Source: Colwellia sp. RSH04 (lineage in GTDB: Bacteria > Pseudomonadota > Gammaproteobacteria > Enterobacterales > Alteromonadaceae). From it: a stretch of DNA of 64,000 nt. The notes under the pieces were generated by a model. That model was given only the letters and a program-made list of their open reading frames with translations, was not told where the DNA came from and did not search any database. Both the position numbers and the translations under genes were made by a program. The stretch covers positions 248,001-312,000 of the forward strand of contig NZ_QXIO01000001.1 in NCBI RefSeq assembly GCF_003545765.1, written 5' to 3'. Positions 9,320 through 18,234 of the stretch are shown here, in pieces (the stretch's first letter is position 1; each line of letters begins with the position of its first letter).

Positions 9320-11908
9320 TTAAACAATGTTACTAATTAATAGCTCTGCTAAATCTAATTTATCTTCATTACTCACTTCAGTATTATCTTTTGATGAGAC
9401 TGAAAAAACACTTTCTGAACATTCACCAATTGTGCTAATTCTTGCGGAATGTATCGTTAACTCTTTCTGTTTAAAGACATTACATATTTTTTCTATAAAT
9501 AATGGGTCATCTAATGCATTTATTCTTATTAAAGTTCTATTAGGTTTTGGGGTAACCAAATATTCAACTTCAGGGACATTTTCAAAATTATGAACAAACC
9601 TTGGCACGGAAAGCTTATTAACGTTTACGTTTCCTAAAATAGCTTCCTCGACACGTTTAACAATTTGTTGCATTCGATAAGGGGCAGAAATAGGTTCATC
9701 ATTATGATCAAGTATTTTTATTACCTCTAACACTTTGTTATGTTTAGTTTTATGTAATTGCGCTTCTTTTACATTAACTTTTAATAACGACAGAGCGTTG
9801 AATATATCAACAAATAACATACTTCTATCATTAACGTAAACTAATAGATTACTACACTCTAGATTCGAGTCTCCTGATACAGAGACAACGTGTTTATTGG
9901 TATCATGAGTTATTATTTCTCTTGTAAATAGCGCTATTTCTTGCGGTTGATTAGAGCTAAAGAAACTTGAAGGGAGCCTCGACCATAGCTCTTCAACTGT
10001 ATGACTTTCATCTTCTGAAATATTTAATTCAACTAATGCATCCGCTTTATTTTCTCGAATCACAACTCGCTGCTCAAAAACATTCTCTATGCCATTTTTA
10101 AGGGCGTTTCTTAAAGATAAGTACAAATCATTAAGAAGACTTTCTTGCCATTCATTCCAAACGTCATCGTTAGTCGCCATTAAATCAGCTACCGTAAAAC
10201 AAAAGAGTGCATTCAATTTTGCTTCCGAACGTATTTGCTTTGCGATTTTTTTAATCACTTCAGGGTCTGATATATCGAGTGTTTGCGTCGTAGAAATAAG
10301 CAAATCCTGATGCTGAACAATCCAGTGAATTAAATCAATTTCAGACTTTTTTAATTCATGCAATACAGAGAACTCTTTAGCATGCATTGCACTGATTTCA
10401 TTCGCTTCGTTTGATTGTTTGCCAGACAAATCGTGACATAACCCGGCTATTACCAATATATGCTTATGAGTAGACGGTTTATAAATACTGTTAATTAACC
10501 CTTTCTTGTTTTTATATGTCTCAAAACCATCTATATATTGAATTAATTTAAACGCATGTTCATCAACGGTATAAGCATTATGCATGTCAAATTGCATTTG
10601 TCCTTCAATAGCTCTCCACTGAGGAAAGTAAGATGCCAAAATGCCATACCTGTGCATTAAACTAAACGCTCTTTTTAAGCCATTTTTATGCTTAATGAGT
10701 GCAATAAATTCTTTTCTACATTCTTGATAATCTTGTAATTCACCTAATAATCGTCGGCGTGTTTGGCGAATTAACCTTAATGTTTCTGGCGCTATATTAT
10801 TAATTTCGTCATGTTCAGCAATTAATCTAAATAAACGAAGCACTTTAGATTTATTGAGAAAAATTTCATCAAAGCTCACTTTTATTGTGTTATTTTCAAG
10901 AAGGTAACCCCCACCTAAATCGACTGGCTTTGAGAGATTGTATTCGTTAATAAAAATTTTCCGTTTTAAAACACCAATCATCATCTGGTTTAACTCTTGA
11001 ATTCGGGTCATTGCTCTAAAAAGCTGGCGCATCATTTTTTCTACCGCGAGCTGCGCATTTTCACCGAAACCAAACTTTAAAAATTTAGCAACATCTAATT
11101 GATAATCTAAAAGTAACTTTTCTTCTGCTCGGTTAGACACAGTATGAAGCGCCCAACGAATTCGACAAATAAAATCGTATGCTTCAATTAACTCATAGTA
11201 TTCATCGGGTTTAAGTACACCCAGTGATTTTAATGATTGCACATCACCAACATTATATTGCTTGCGCGCTATCCAAATGATAGTTTGCACATCTCTCATT
11301 CCACCGGGGTTATTTTTAACATTTGGCTCTAAATATAATGCTGTATTTTTTGCTTTATCATGTCTTGCATCTTGTTCTTGCAGTTTATGTTCACAAAACG
11401 CCTCGCTGCTCCATATAGCGTGGCTATATAAATCATTTAATATTTTTGTTGCGTGAGTTTTCTGGCCACTTAACGTTCTAATATCGAGTAAGTTTGTTGC
11501 AATAGTTACATCACTTTTTGCGGCAAACACATTATCTTCCATTGAGCGAACAGCATGCCCAATATCAACACCAAGGTCCCATAACCTTGTTAAGAACATT
11601 GATAATTTTTCTTCGTGTTTTGTTGTTAATGTCTCTTCAAATAAAATACAAATATCAATATCTGATTGCGGGTGAAGGGTTTGTCGGCCATAACCTCCTA
11701 CAGCGTTTAAAGAAAGGTTATCTATAGAATCGAGTTGATAATATTTCCACAATTGAACGAGTAAATCATCAAACACAATAGCTCTTTTAACTTGTAACTC
11801 TTCAATGGGCGTTTCAAAAAAACTTTCGTCTAGTGTTGATTGTTGGCAAGAAATGTAAGCTTTTATCTCTGTAGTACTTGATAGATCAATAGTCGCAATT
11901 GAATTCAT
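9320..11908 (-). CDS. glnD: [Protein-PII] uridylyltransferase / uridylyl-removing enzyme
   Basis: GlnD senses glutamine and adds or removes UMP on PII proteins, setting nitrogen assimilation through GlnE and NtrB. At 862 residues it has the usual length. The nucleotidyltransferase domain shows GGYGR (71-75) and the metal-binding DID (83-85). The HD phosphohydrolase domain, with HD in AGLCHDLSGK, lies near residue 492, and two C-terminal ACT domains lie at about 690-760 and 795-860. The usual neighbours map and dapD are absent. Instead the start codon follows the stop of the ablB-like gene by six bases, which suggests co-transcription and perhaps translational coupling. Confidence 0.93.
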   Translation of the reverse strand: MNSIATIDLSSTTEIKAYISCQQSTLDESFFETPIEELQVKRAIVFDDLLVQLWKYYQLDSIDNLSLNAVGGYGRQTLHPQSDIDICILFEETLTTKHEEKLSMFLTRLWDLGVDIGHAVRSMEDNVFAAKSDVTIATNLLDIRTLSGQKTHATKILNDLYSHAIWSSEAFCEHKLQEQDARHDKAKNTALYLEPNVKNNPGGMRDVQTIIWIARKQYNVGDVQSLKSLGVLKPDEYYELIEAYDFICRIRWALHTVSNRAEEKLLLDYQLDVAKFLKFGFGENAQLAVEKMMRQLFRAMTRIQELNQMMIGVLKRKIFINEYNLSKPVDLGGGYLLENNTIKVSFDEIFLNKSKVLRLFRLIAEHDEINNIAPETLRLIRQTRRRLLGELQDYQECRKEFIALIKHKNGLKRAFSLMHRYGILASYFPQWRAIEGQMQFDMHNAYTVDEHAFKLIQYIDGFETYKNKKGLINSIYKPSTHKHILVIAGLCHDLSGKQSNEANEISAMHAKEFSVLHELKKSEIDLIHWIVQHQDLLISTTQTLDISDPEVIKKIAKQIRSEAKLNALFCFTVADLMATNDDVWNEWQESLLNDLYLSLRNALKNGIENVFEQRVVIRENKADALVELNISEDESHTVEELWSRLPSSFFSSNQPQEIALFTREIITHDTNKHVVSVSGDSNLECSNLLVYVNDRSMLFVDIFNALSLLKVNVKEAQLHKTKHNKVLEVIKILDHNDEPISAPYRMQQIVKRVEEAILGNVNVNKLSVPRFVHNFENVPEVEYLVTPKPNRTLIRINALDDPLFIEKICNVFKQKELTIHSARISTIGECSESVFSVSSKDNTEVSNEDKLDLAELLISNIV

Positions 11909-11914
11909 AATATT

Positions 11915-12736
11915 TTAAAGTCTTTTAAACCAAGTGTTCAAACTGGTTAACTCTCCCTTGATCATAGATTCATTTTTCAAGGTACCGCCATATTCATAAT
12001 GATTTTCTGCACAAACAGTATTAATGGCAATACTATTTGCAGAAACAATAGTAAATGCAGTTAAGCACCCCTTAGAAAGGTAGTACGATTCCATATCCAT
12101 TAACAGATATGAAATTAAATTGTTAATATTATAATCAACGTTTACCGTGAAATCAGAAAACTCAACAGCACTTTCTTCATCATTAAATTGCGCACTAGCA
12201 GTTGCTACCACTTTATTTCCTATTTGAGCAAAAAACTTCATTGGTTCAAATGATGAAAACTGTTTGCAAGCGCTTCTACCTGAATAGACAACTTTCTTTG
12301 TGCTTTCAACATTATTGGCTAATCTATCTCTTGAAATCGTGATATTTTCAAGCGCACCTGAATCGGCTTCATTAACATTTTCACAAAGTACTTTATTCAA
12401 AATTTTTTCTTGTTCTTTAGTATTACAACCTGCATTTTCATTGTTCAAATAATATCCCAAAAATACCGCATCTTGTAACCCATAGTATGCAAGTATTGTC
12501 GCTTCAATTTGAAAACCATGTTGAAAGAAATATATGGATTGTGCTTCTTTTACTTTGATAGAGATTTTATCAATCCCTTTTTTGTATGCATATTGTTTAA
12601 TTTTTTCAGCAAACGGCGAGAGTTCAACATTACCTATATCGTAGATAGCAAGTGAGCTAGCTTCGTCATCTTCAACATAAAGTACATCATGTTCTTTTGC
12701 TACTTCATGGAAATCGGCCAAGGAATAGTGTTTCAT
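11915..12736 (-). CDS. ablB: AblB-like beta-lysine N6-acetyltransferase (GNAT fold)
   Basis: About 273 residues. AblB acetylates beta-lysine to N-epsilon-acetyl-beta-lysine, a compatible solute. Recognised from the middle segment GFQIEATILAYYGLQDAVFL, which matches the family pattern around GYxVEAxIPxFYxGxEDAxFL, and from the typical ending LNTWFKRL; the C-terminal half is the GNAT domain. The partner lysine 2,3-aminomutase gene ablA, normally adjacent, is not in the window. I chose the ATG at 12736; a TTG at 12748 opens the same frame. It sits just upstream of glnD with a 6-bp gap. A MarR regulator of the osmotic-response type is the next gene. The assignment is by pattern memory and could be another GNAT. 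Confidence 0.65.
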   Translation of the reverse strand: MKHYSLADFHEVAKEHDVLYVEDDEASSLAIYDIGNVELSPFAEKIKQYAYKKGIDKISIKVKEAQSIYFFQHGFQIEATILAYYGLQDAVFLGYYLNNENAGCNTKEQEKILNKVLCENVNEADSGALENITISRDRLANNVESTKKVVYSGRSACKQFSSFEPMKFFAQIGNKVVATASAQFNDEESAVEFSDFTVNVDYNINNLISYLLMDMESYYLSKGCLTAFTIVSANSIAINTVCAENHYEYGGTLKNESMIKGELTSLNTWFKRL

Positions 12737-12854
12737 TTCTGAATCCAATTAATGAATAGTACACTAATAGTATCAACTCTAACTATATATCTCAACACCT
12801 ACTACGTTAAGCCAATAAAAGCCAGCACCAACTAATAATTAATAATTAGAGTTC

Positions 12855-12870
12855 TACTTATTAATAAGTA
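12855..12870. promoter_or_regulatory. Perfect 16-bp palindrome upstream of ablB-like gene
   Basis: TACTTATTAATAAGTA is a perfect inverted repeat 119 bp before the ablB-like start. Its length and symmetry suit a MarR-dimer operator and a MarR gene lies next door, but AT-rich DNA can give such palindromes by chance. The rest of the 12737-13089 gap holds only a short CAGGCG/CGCCTG hairpin (13010-13029). Confidence 0.3.
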
Positions 12871-13089
12871 CTACATAGAATCGTAATTTGATTAATGAAT
12901 TAAAAAAATCTATTTGATGTAATCAACCTTGCGAGGATTACACAAGATTTACGAAGTATTGATACATTAAGATATTAATACTTCGTGATTAATTTTTTGA
13001 ATGATTGGGCAGGCGTTATTGACCGCCTGTTAGGCGAGAAAGGCAACAATCAACAAGTTGCTGTACATATTAAAGCGTAGCGCGTTGAT

Positions 13090-13584
13090 TTATATATTAT
13101 CTTTACTTATTTCACTCATATGCATGGGATCTATCTCTAATACGGGGGCTGCGTCTAGTCCCGTCGCATCCATCATGGTCGCTATTCGTTGCATAGACGA
13201 AAGCAATAAAGATTGCTCCCATTCTTCTAAACTACAAAACTCCTGAATAAAATATTCCTGCAATGGTTGTGGCGCATCTATTAACGACTTTGCACCGACA
13301 TCAGTTAAAAACAAACTAACACGGCGTTTATCTTCAGAACTTCGAACTCTTTTTATAAGCGCCCTTTTCTCTAGTCTATCTAAAATGTTAGTCACTGTTG
13401 CTGCACTTAAGTTTATTTGTTTGGCTATTTGGCTTGCTGTAACACCTTTCACTCGTGCAATTTCTTGCATTATGAGCAATTGTGGCCCTGTTAAACCAGA
13501 CAGTTTATTAAGCTGCTTTGACCTTAAATCAATCGCCCGAATGACTTTTCGAATTGAAATGAGTAACTCTTCGTATTTTTCCAT
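13090..13584 (-). CDS. MarR-family transcriptional regulator (CosR/EctR-like)
   Basis: A winged-helix regulator of about 164 residues from the ATG at 13584; the frame can be extended to a GTG at 13638. The opening EKYEELLISIRKVIRAIDLR, the phrase LTGPQLLIMQEIAR, and the recognition region SAATVTNILDRLEKR, followed by the wing EDKRRVSLFLT, are of the type found in CosR/EctR regulators of compatible-solute genes. This subgroup call is from memory. Its neighbour encodes an ablB-like enzyme for a compatible solute, which fits, but no ectoine or betaine genes are in the window. Confidence 0.85.
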   Translation of the reverse strand: MEKYEELLISIRKVIRAIDLRSKQLNKLSGLTGPQLLIMQEIARVKGVTASQIAKQINLSAATVTNILDRLEKRALIKRVRSSEDKRRVSLFLTDVGAKSLIDAPQPLQEYFIQEFCSLEEWEQSLLLSSMQRIATMMDATGLDAAPVLEIDPMHMSEISKDNI

Positions 13585-13658
13585 TTTTTCATTCTTACTC
13601 TTTTTTATAGAATGACACCTTAGCATGAAGTTATGCACAACAAAAAAACGAAAGTGAA

Positions 13659-13937
13659 TTAAGTTCGATAGAGCACTTTAACTACATGCCAGCCAAATTT
13701 AGTTTTAACTAGATGAGGCTCTAATATTGCTCCCTTAAAAGCCACTTTATCAAATTGTGGCACCATTTGACCTCGTTTAAACTCACCTAAATCGCCGCCT
13801 TTTTTACCAGACGGGCATGTAGAGTATTTTTTGGCTAGTGTTTGAAACTTAGCACCTTTACCTAACTGCTTAATAATATCTTCAGCAATTTCTTTATGTT
13901 TAACCAATATATGAAGTGCGTGTGCAGTAGCTGCCAT
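13659..13937 (-). CDS. ppiC: Parvulin-type peptidyl-prolyl cis-trans isomerase
   Basis: A cytoplasmic 92-residue stand-alone parvulin that speeds proline isomerisation in folding proteins. It has the family's exact size and motifs: [11 protein letters not shown] at the start, [20 protein letters not shown] in the middle, and [11 protein letters not shown] at the end. There is no signal peptide. AAAGG lies six bases before the ATG. It is a single gene reading toward the MarR gene. Confidence 0.95.
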   Translation of the reverse strand: MAATAHALHILVKHKEIAEDIIKQLGKGAKFQTLAKKYSTCPSGKKGGDLGEFKRGQMVPQFDKVAFKGAILEPHLVKTKFGWHVVKVLYRT

Positions 13938-14016
13938 GAAAAACCTTTAATAATGCTATAAATAATTTATTTCTAGAAATAAAAATCCAACTCTTTCGAA
14001 TCAGGGTTAAGTATAC

Positions 14017-14069
14017 TGGTATTAGTCAATAAATTTGAACCATCACGCCCGAAGGCAACGTATTTTAAA
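14017..14069 (-). pseudogene. Decayed 3' half of a tRNA-Leu gene
   Basis: This 53-bp stretch aligns without gaps to the tRNA-Leu(CAA) 3' half at 16419-16471. It keeps the TGGTA that encodes the 3' end and 26 of 27 bases from TTGAACC through CACGCCCGAAGGCAACG, then ATTTTAAA in place of the integration core ATTTTGAA. The T-stem and acceptor segment between is mutated. No 5' half lies next to it. It looks like the scar of an older integration at the same tRNA locus. The rest of the 13938-14387 gap shows nothing else I can name. Confidence 0.7.
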
Positions 14070-14387
14070 TCAATTAAAAGCCATTGTATTTAAAATTTCT
14101 CTCTCATTTATTTAGATGAACTCTTCACCCGTTTAATAGACTCACTGGTTATGCTGTTTTTACAGTTACCTACTCCGTGCACTATTGTTTTTCTGGCCGT
14201 TATGAGGGTTATCCAAAGATTATTTCTTTGAGTCAATCACTTACTGATAGCTGTAGTTAAGCATAAGGTTAGCTTTAAGCGTTTTTCAACTGAATCATTA
14301 CACTTTGTTAATATTATGTAATTGGAACAGGTTACCTGTTCATGTTATGTTGCCTCCAATTTTTTTAATAATGTGGAAATATGCATT

Positions 14388-15983
14388 ATGACTTCTGTAG
14401 TTAAAGATAACAGACCAAATAATGAGCAAAAAAACGGTTTGTTTAATCGGTTTTTGGCTACGGTAGAGTTTCTTGGAAATCTTCTGCCTCACCCAATAAC
14501 CTTGTTTGCCATTTTTTGTCTCGCTATTATTATTGGTAGTGGTATAGCTGATTGGTTTGGTTTAAGTGTGGTCGATCCGCGCCCTGAAGGCGCTAAAGGA
14601 CGGTCACCCGACGGAATAATAACTGTTGTAAGCCTAATGTCAGTTGATGGCTTACACCGAATTATCACAGGCTTAGTTACCAACTTTACTAGTTTTGCGC
14701 CATTAGGCACCGTTTTAGTCGCCATATTGGGCGTTAGTGTTGCAGAGCATTCTGGATTATTATCAGCGACAATGCGCAATATGGTTATGGGGGCATCAAA
14801 ACGTCTTGTTACTTTTACTATTGTTTTTGCGGCTATCTTATCTAACACCGCCTCCGAATTAGGTTACGTAGTATTAATTCCGTTAGCGGCCATGATATTT
14901 CATAGCCTTGGTCGTCACCCCCTTGCCGGGTTAGCAGCCGCCTTCGCAGGGGTGTCAGGTGGTTATAGTGCCAACTTACTATTAGGTACTATCGACCCTT
15001 TACTTGCTGGCATTACCACGCCAGCTGCACAGATGATTGACCCAAGCTATGTGGTTGGGCCTGAAGCCAACTGGTACTTTATGATCGCATCAACTTTCCT
15101 CATTGCAATATTAGGCACCCTAATCACAGAAAAAATTGTTGAACCGCGCCTAGGAAAGTATGATCCAAGTGAATCAAGCATTGATTTATCAAAAGACACG
15201 GTAGAACACATAACACCTCTAGAGAAGAAAGGATTACGTTGGGCTGGGATGACGTTTTTGCTAATGTGTATTTTACTCGCGATAAGTGTCATTCCTGAAA
15301 ACGGTGTACTTAGGCACCCTGATACTGGATTGGTTGCAGGTTCGCCGTTTCTTAAAGGCATTGTCGCTTTTATTTTTATTATTTTTGCAATTCCTGGGTT
15401 TGTATACGGTAAAGTAGTTGGTACGATGAAAACAGACCGTGATGTAATTGATGCAATGGCAAAAAGTATCAGTTCAATGGGACTTTATATCGTGCTAGTG
15501 TTTTTTGCCGCACAGTTTGTTGCTTTTTTTAAATGGACTAATTTCGGTACTATCATCGCAATTAAAGGAGCTGCATTTTTACAAGCCTTAAGTCTTACAG
15601 GTCCAGAAGTTTTTATTGGCTTTATTTTGCTGTGTGCATTAATTAATTTGAGCTTGGGCTCATCTTCTGCACAATGGGCCGCTACTGCCCCAATATTTGT
15701 TCCTATGTTAATGCTAATTGGTTATGCGCCAGAAACCATTCAAGCCGCTTATCGTATAGGTGACTCCGTAACTAATTTAATCACGCCAATGATGAGTTAT
15801 TTCGGTTTGATTTTAGCCGTTGCGGCTAAATACAAAAAAGATATAGGCATTGGAACACTCGTTGCCACCATGTTGCCTTATAGCATTGTCTTCTTGTGTG
15901 GTTGGATAGTATTGTTCTACGTTTGGGTATTCGGTTTTGGTTTGCCTGTAGGGCCAGCATCACCAATTTACTATCAACCTTAA
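14388..15983 (+). CDS. AbgT-family transporter
   Basis: A polytopic inner-membrane protein of 531 residues, the family's usual length. AbgT proteins import p-aminobenzoyl-glutamate; relatives such as MtrF export sulfonamides and folate metabolites by proton exchange. Diagnostic segments include FLGNLLPHPITLFAIF near the N-terminus, LSNTASELGYVVLIPL, GVSGGYSANLL, SLGSSSAQWAATAPIFVP and YRIGDSVTNLITPMMSYF near the C-terminus. I start it at the ATG at 14388, which matches family length; a TTG at 14322 is a less likely start. No amidohydrolase abgAB genes are adjacent. It lies between two tRNA-Leu 3' halves and may be cargo of an older insertion. Confidence 0.92.
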   Translation: MTSVVKDNRPNNEQKNGLFNRFLATVEFLGNLLPHPITLFAIFCLAIIIGSGIADWFGLSVVDPRPEGAKGRSPDGIITVVSLMSVDGLHRIITGLVTNFTSFAPLGTVLVAILGVSVAEHSGLLSATMRNMVMGASKRLVTFTIVFAAILSNTASELGYVVLIPLAAMIFHSLGRHPLAGLAAAFAGVSGGYSANLLLGTIDPLLAGITTPAAQMIDPSYVVGPEANWYFMIASTFLIAILGTLITEKIVEPRLGKYDPSESSIDLSKDTVEHITPLEKKGLRWAGMTFLLMCILLAISVIPENGVLRHPDTGLVAGSPFLKGIVAFIFIIFAIPGFVYGKVVGTMKTDRDVIDAMAKSISSMGLYIVLVFFAAQFVAFFKWTNFGTIIAIKGAAFLQALSLTGPEVFIGFILLCALINLSLGSSSAQWAATAPIFVPMLMLIGYAPETIQAAYRIGDSVTNLITPMMSYFGLILAVAAKYKKDIGIGTLVATMLPYSIVFLCGWIVLFYVWVFGFGLPVGPASPIYYQP

Positions 15984-16117
15984 TAATAGATTAAGCCAAT
16001 AACTTCACTATCAGATACTTCAAGTTCTACTGTTTTATCTGTGGTGGGGTTAGTTGGTAATGCTTTAATACGTGCATATAAAAATCACTAGCTAAAGTTA
16101 AATGCGCCCCATTTAGC

Positions 16118-16177
16118 ATTTTGAATTTTGAATTTTGAATTTTGAATTTTTGCATTTTTGCATTTTTGCATTTTTGC
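16118..16177. repeat. Two adjacent short tandem arrays (4x7 bp and 4x8 bp)
   Basis: Four exact copies of ATTTTGA (16118-16145) run directly into four exact copies of ATTTTTGC (16146-16177). The array lies in a gene-free stretch (15984-16418) after the AbgT-family gene and about 290 bp from the island's left end. The 7-mer equals seven of the eight bases of the island's crossover core, though in AT-rich DNA this can be chance. Shorter repeats of AGATATT lie near 16350. Confidence 0.9.
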
Positions 16178-16384
16178 ATTTTTCAAAGTATAGGAAACAC
16201 ATTGGGTAGCTTACAAACTTTACTATTTTGTATGGACCTATGAGCAAGTTGCACTAAACCTGAAAATTCTTCAGCGGTGACTATTAAGAACAGTCATTAT
16301 AAATGTAGTTTATGGTCTACATAGCCTCTACATTGGAATTATAGTTAATTTAGATATTAGATATTAGATAGGTAAATTTTAGAC

Positions 16385-16413
16385 ATAAAAAAACCTTGTA
16401 TGAACAAGGCTTT
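16385..16413 (-). terminator. Terminator of the disrupted host tRNA-Leu gene
   Basis: On the minus strand a CCTTGT stem with a 4-nt loop is followed by a run of seven T, directly downstream of the tRNA 3' end. It is the expected factor-independent terminator of the original tRNA gene. Confidence 0.75.
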
Positions 16414-16418
16414 AATAT

Positions 16419-16471
16419 TGGTACCGGAAGACGGACTTGAACCGTCACGCCCGAAGGCAACGGATTTTGAA
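16419..16471 (-). pseudogene. 3' half of the host tRNA-Leu(CAA), left island junction
   Basis: It holds the anticodon-loop end (core ATTTTGAA on the plus strand, 16464-16471), the 3' anticodon stem, variable arm, T arm, 3' acceptor strand and an encoded CCA. The sequence stops matching a tRNA exactly inside the anticodon loop. Joined to 34148-34187 through the shared 8-bp core it rebuilds an 85-nt tRNA-Leu with paired acceptor and anticodon stems. Confidence 0.88.
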
Positions 16472-16527
16472 AAGAACACGCCTAATTTTATTCTTTAATA
16501 TCAACAGAATAAAAACATCAAAAGACA

Positions 16528-16547
16528 CTTTGCAAATTCTTTGCAAA
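16528..16547. repeat. Paired CTTTGCAAA motifs, probable integrase arm sites (left)
   Basis: Two direct copies of CTTTGCAAA start at 16528 and 16539, 11 bp apart (one helical turn), between the left junction and the integrase gene. The same motif pair, spaced 10 bp, occurs at the right end (34042, 34052), which suggests arm-type binding sites. Confidence 0.6.
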
Positions 16548-16576
16548 ACAAATCATTTTGTTGAATACTAAAGTTT

Positions 16577-17848
16577 ATGACAACTCAAACAGAACGCCAC
16601 GACATCCAAGACGGATTGTACGTTTACAAACAAAACAACAGCTTGCGCTGGTATGCTCGCTTTGTACTCTACGGTAAATGGTATAGTAAAGCCACTAAAG
16701 AAAAGGAACTAGATAAAGCGATCGCCCGTGCTCACATTATATTTATGGAGCACAAAGTTAAAGCTGAAAACAATCTACTAGTTGATAGTAAACGATTTAA
16801 AGATGTGGCAGATCGCGTCATTAAAAACCTTCAAGCTGATCTTGATAATGGCTTCGGTAAAGTTACTTACCGTGACTATATACAAGCACTTAACAAGTAC
16901 CACATCCCTTTCTTTGATAGAACTTATATAACTAATATCGATCAAGATAAAATTCGAGAGTTTAATAACGAGCGAATTAAACAGTTAAAACGTGTTCCTG
17001 CAAAGTCAACACTGCTTACTCACAACTCGGCAATGAATTTGGTATTTAAAGAAGCTATTGAAAATAAGTGGATGATTGCCGCTCAGGTACCTTCACTTAA
17101 TGCTCAAGGCGAAAGTGGTAAAAGGCGCGCAGCCTTCAGCCAAGAAGAATATGATAAAGTTTACGACACTATTCTCGACTTGGTGGGCAATAGTCGCAAA
17201 GAAAAAACTAAACAAATCCGTGAATTGCTGCTCAGCTATATGGAATTTTGTGTTAATACTGGGATTCGTCCCGGCACTGAAATGGAAGGTATAACGTGGG
17301 GAGATATTGAAATGGCTCGCCAAGATCATAATGTTCGATTCAAAGTTAAAGTCCGTAAAGGTAAAACAACTAAACATACAGGCACTAGAACAGTTATAGC
17401 CCGCGACCAAATATGGGATTGTCTAGAAGAGCTACGAGAGCGTTTCCCTAACCGTAAACCTAATGACAAACTATTCCGACTTGAGGATGGCGAAACAACC
17501 AATGAATTAGGTGTAGCCTTTCGTAAAGCATTAGAAGAATGTGATTTAAAAGACTCACCTGATGGACCTAGAACACTTTATTCACTTCGGCATTCATATA
17601 TTACGTGGCAACTACTACGTCGAGATTTAAGGCTGGATATTCTTGCTAAACAATGTGGAACTAGCGTTGCCATGATTGAGCAACATTACAGCCATGTTGT
17701 ACCAAGTATGTTTGAAGAAGAGTTATCTGGTGTTAAGTTTAAAAATCAAATTAAGAAAGAAAAGCCTATGACATCAAAGGCATTAGCTATTATTGAAAAC
17801 CGCTTTCAAAGCTGGGAAGCCGAATATAAAAAGCGTGGTTGTATTTAA
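16577..17848 (+). CDS. int: Tyrosine-recombinase integrase of the island
   Basis: A 423-residue site-specific recombinase that should catalyse integration and excision at the tRNA-Leu core. An N-terminal arm-binding and SAM-like core-binding region (about 1-175) precedes the catalytic domain. The catalytic Arg is in NTGIRPG (about 230). The box II region reads YSLRHSY (about 335-341), with Tyr where HxLR has His, and the nucleophile lies in EQHYSHV (about 370). The C-terminal tail continues about 50 residues beyond the Tyr. The gene reads inward from the left junction, as is common for island integrases. Confidence 0.94.
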   Translation: MTTQTERHDIQDGLYVYKQNNSLRWYARFVLYGKWYSKATKEKELDKAIARAHIIFMEHKVKAENNLLVDSKRFKDVADRVIKNLQADLDNGFGKVTYRDYIQALNKYHIPFFDRTYITNIDQDKIREFNNERIKQLKRVPAKSTLLTHNSAMNLVFKEAIENKWMIAAQVPSLNAQGESGKRRAAFSQEEYDKVYDTILDLVGNSRKEKTKQIRELLLSYMEFCVNTGIRPGTEMEGITWGDIEMARQDHNVRFKVKVRKGKTTKHTGTRTVIARDQIWDCLEELRERFPNRKPNDKLFRLEDGETTNELGVAFRKALEECDLKDSPDGPRTLYSLRHSYITWQLLRRDLRLDILAKQCGTSVAMIEQHYSHVVPSMFEEELSGVKFKNQIKKEKPMTSKALAIIENRFQSWEAEYKKRGCI

Positions 17849-18234
17849 ACAACCAAGTTAAATAGAACCCCACACTATAAGTCATCTCAAATTCGACTAA
17901 AAGCATGCTGTTTTTTCTTAGCTATTTAATTGTTTCAACCTTGTGAATTTCGTGAAAATCTCTTTAAGTTAAGTGAGAAAATTTCCTACATCACTAAAGG
18001 TTTACCTCCACATCATTAAGTGTGCATAGTAACCATATAAACTTTGCCATAGAGCTGATAGAATCTACATTTAATCGGGTATCTAGATTTCAATTTGAAT
18101 GAGTTTTATTTAAAATCAATAAGTTAAAAAACAACGAATTATTAATGAATAATATTTCGTCAAATAAGACTTTACCTATCACGAAATACACTGTATAAAA
18201 AACCAGTACCAATAAAATCCAGAGAAATAAATTA
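17849..18234. other. Gene-free stretch between integrase and methyltransferase
   Basis: A 386-bp AT-rich region with no supported gene. A weak AT-rich inverted repeat around 18137-18160 (ATTATTAATGAATAAT core) lies upstream of the methyltransferase and might be a control site. I see no excisionase or controller-protein gene here. Confidence 0.3.

Noticed and set aside
9327-11727. Open frames on the plus strand within glnD
   Set aside because: They are antisense shadows of a gene with strong family motifs and have no ribosome sites or homology.
12985-13080. Open stretch on the plus strand reading NDWAGVIDRLLGEKGNNQQ then a short tail and stop
   Set aside because: It reads like coding sequence and may be the tail of a lost gene, but it is closed upstream by a stop, has no good start or ribosome site, and matches nothing I know.
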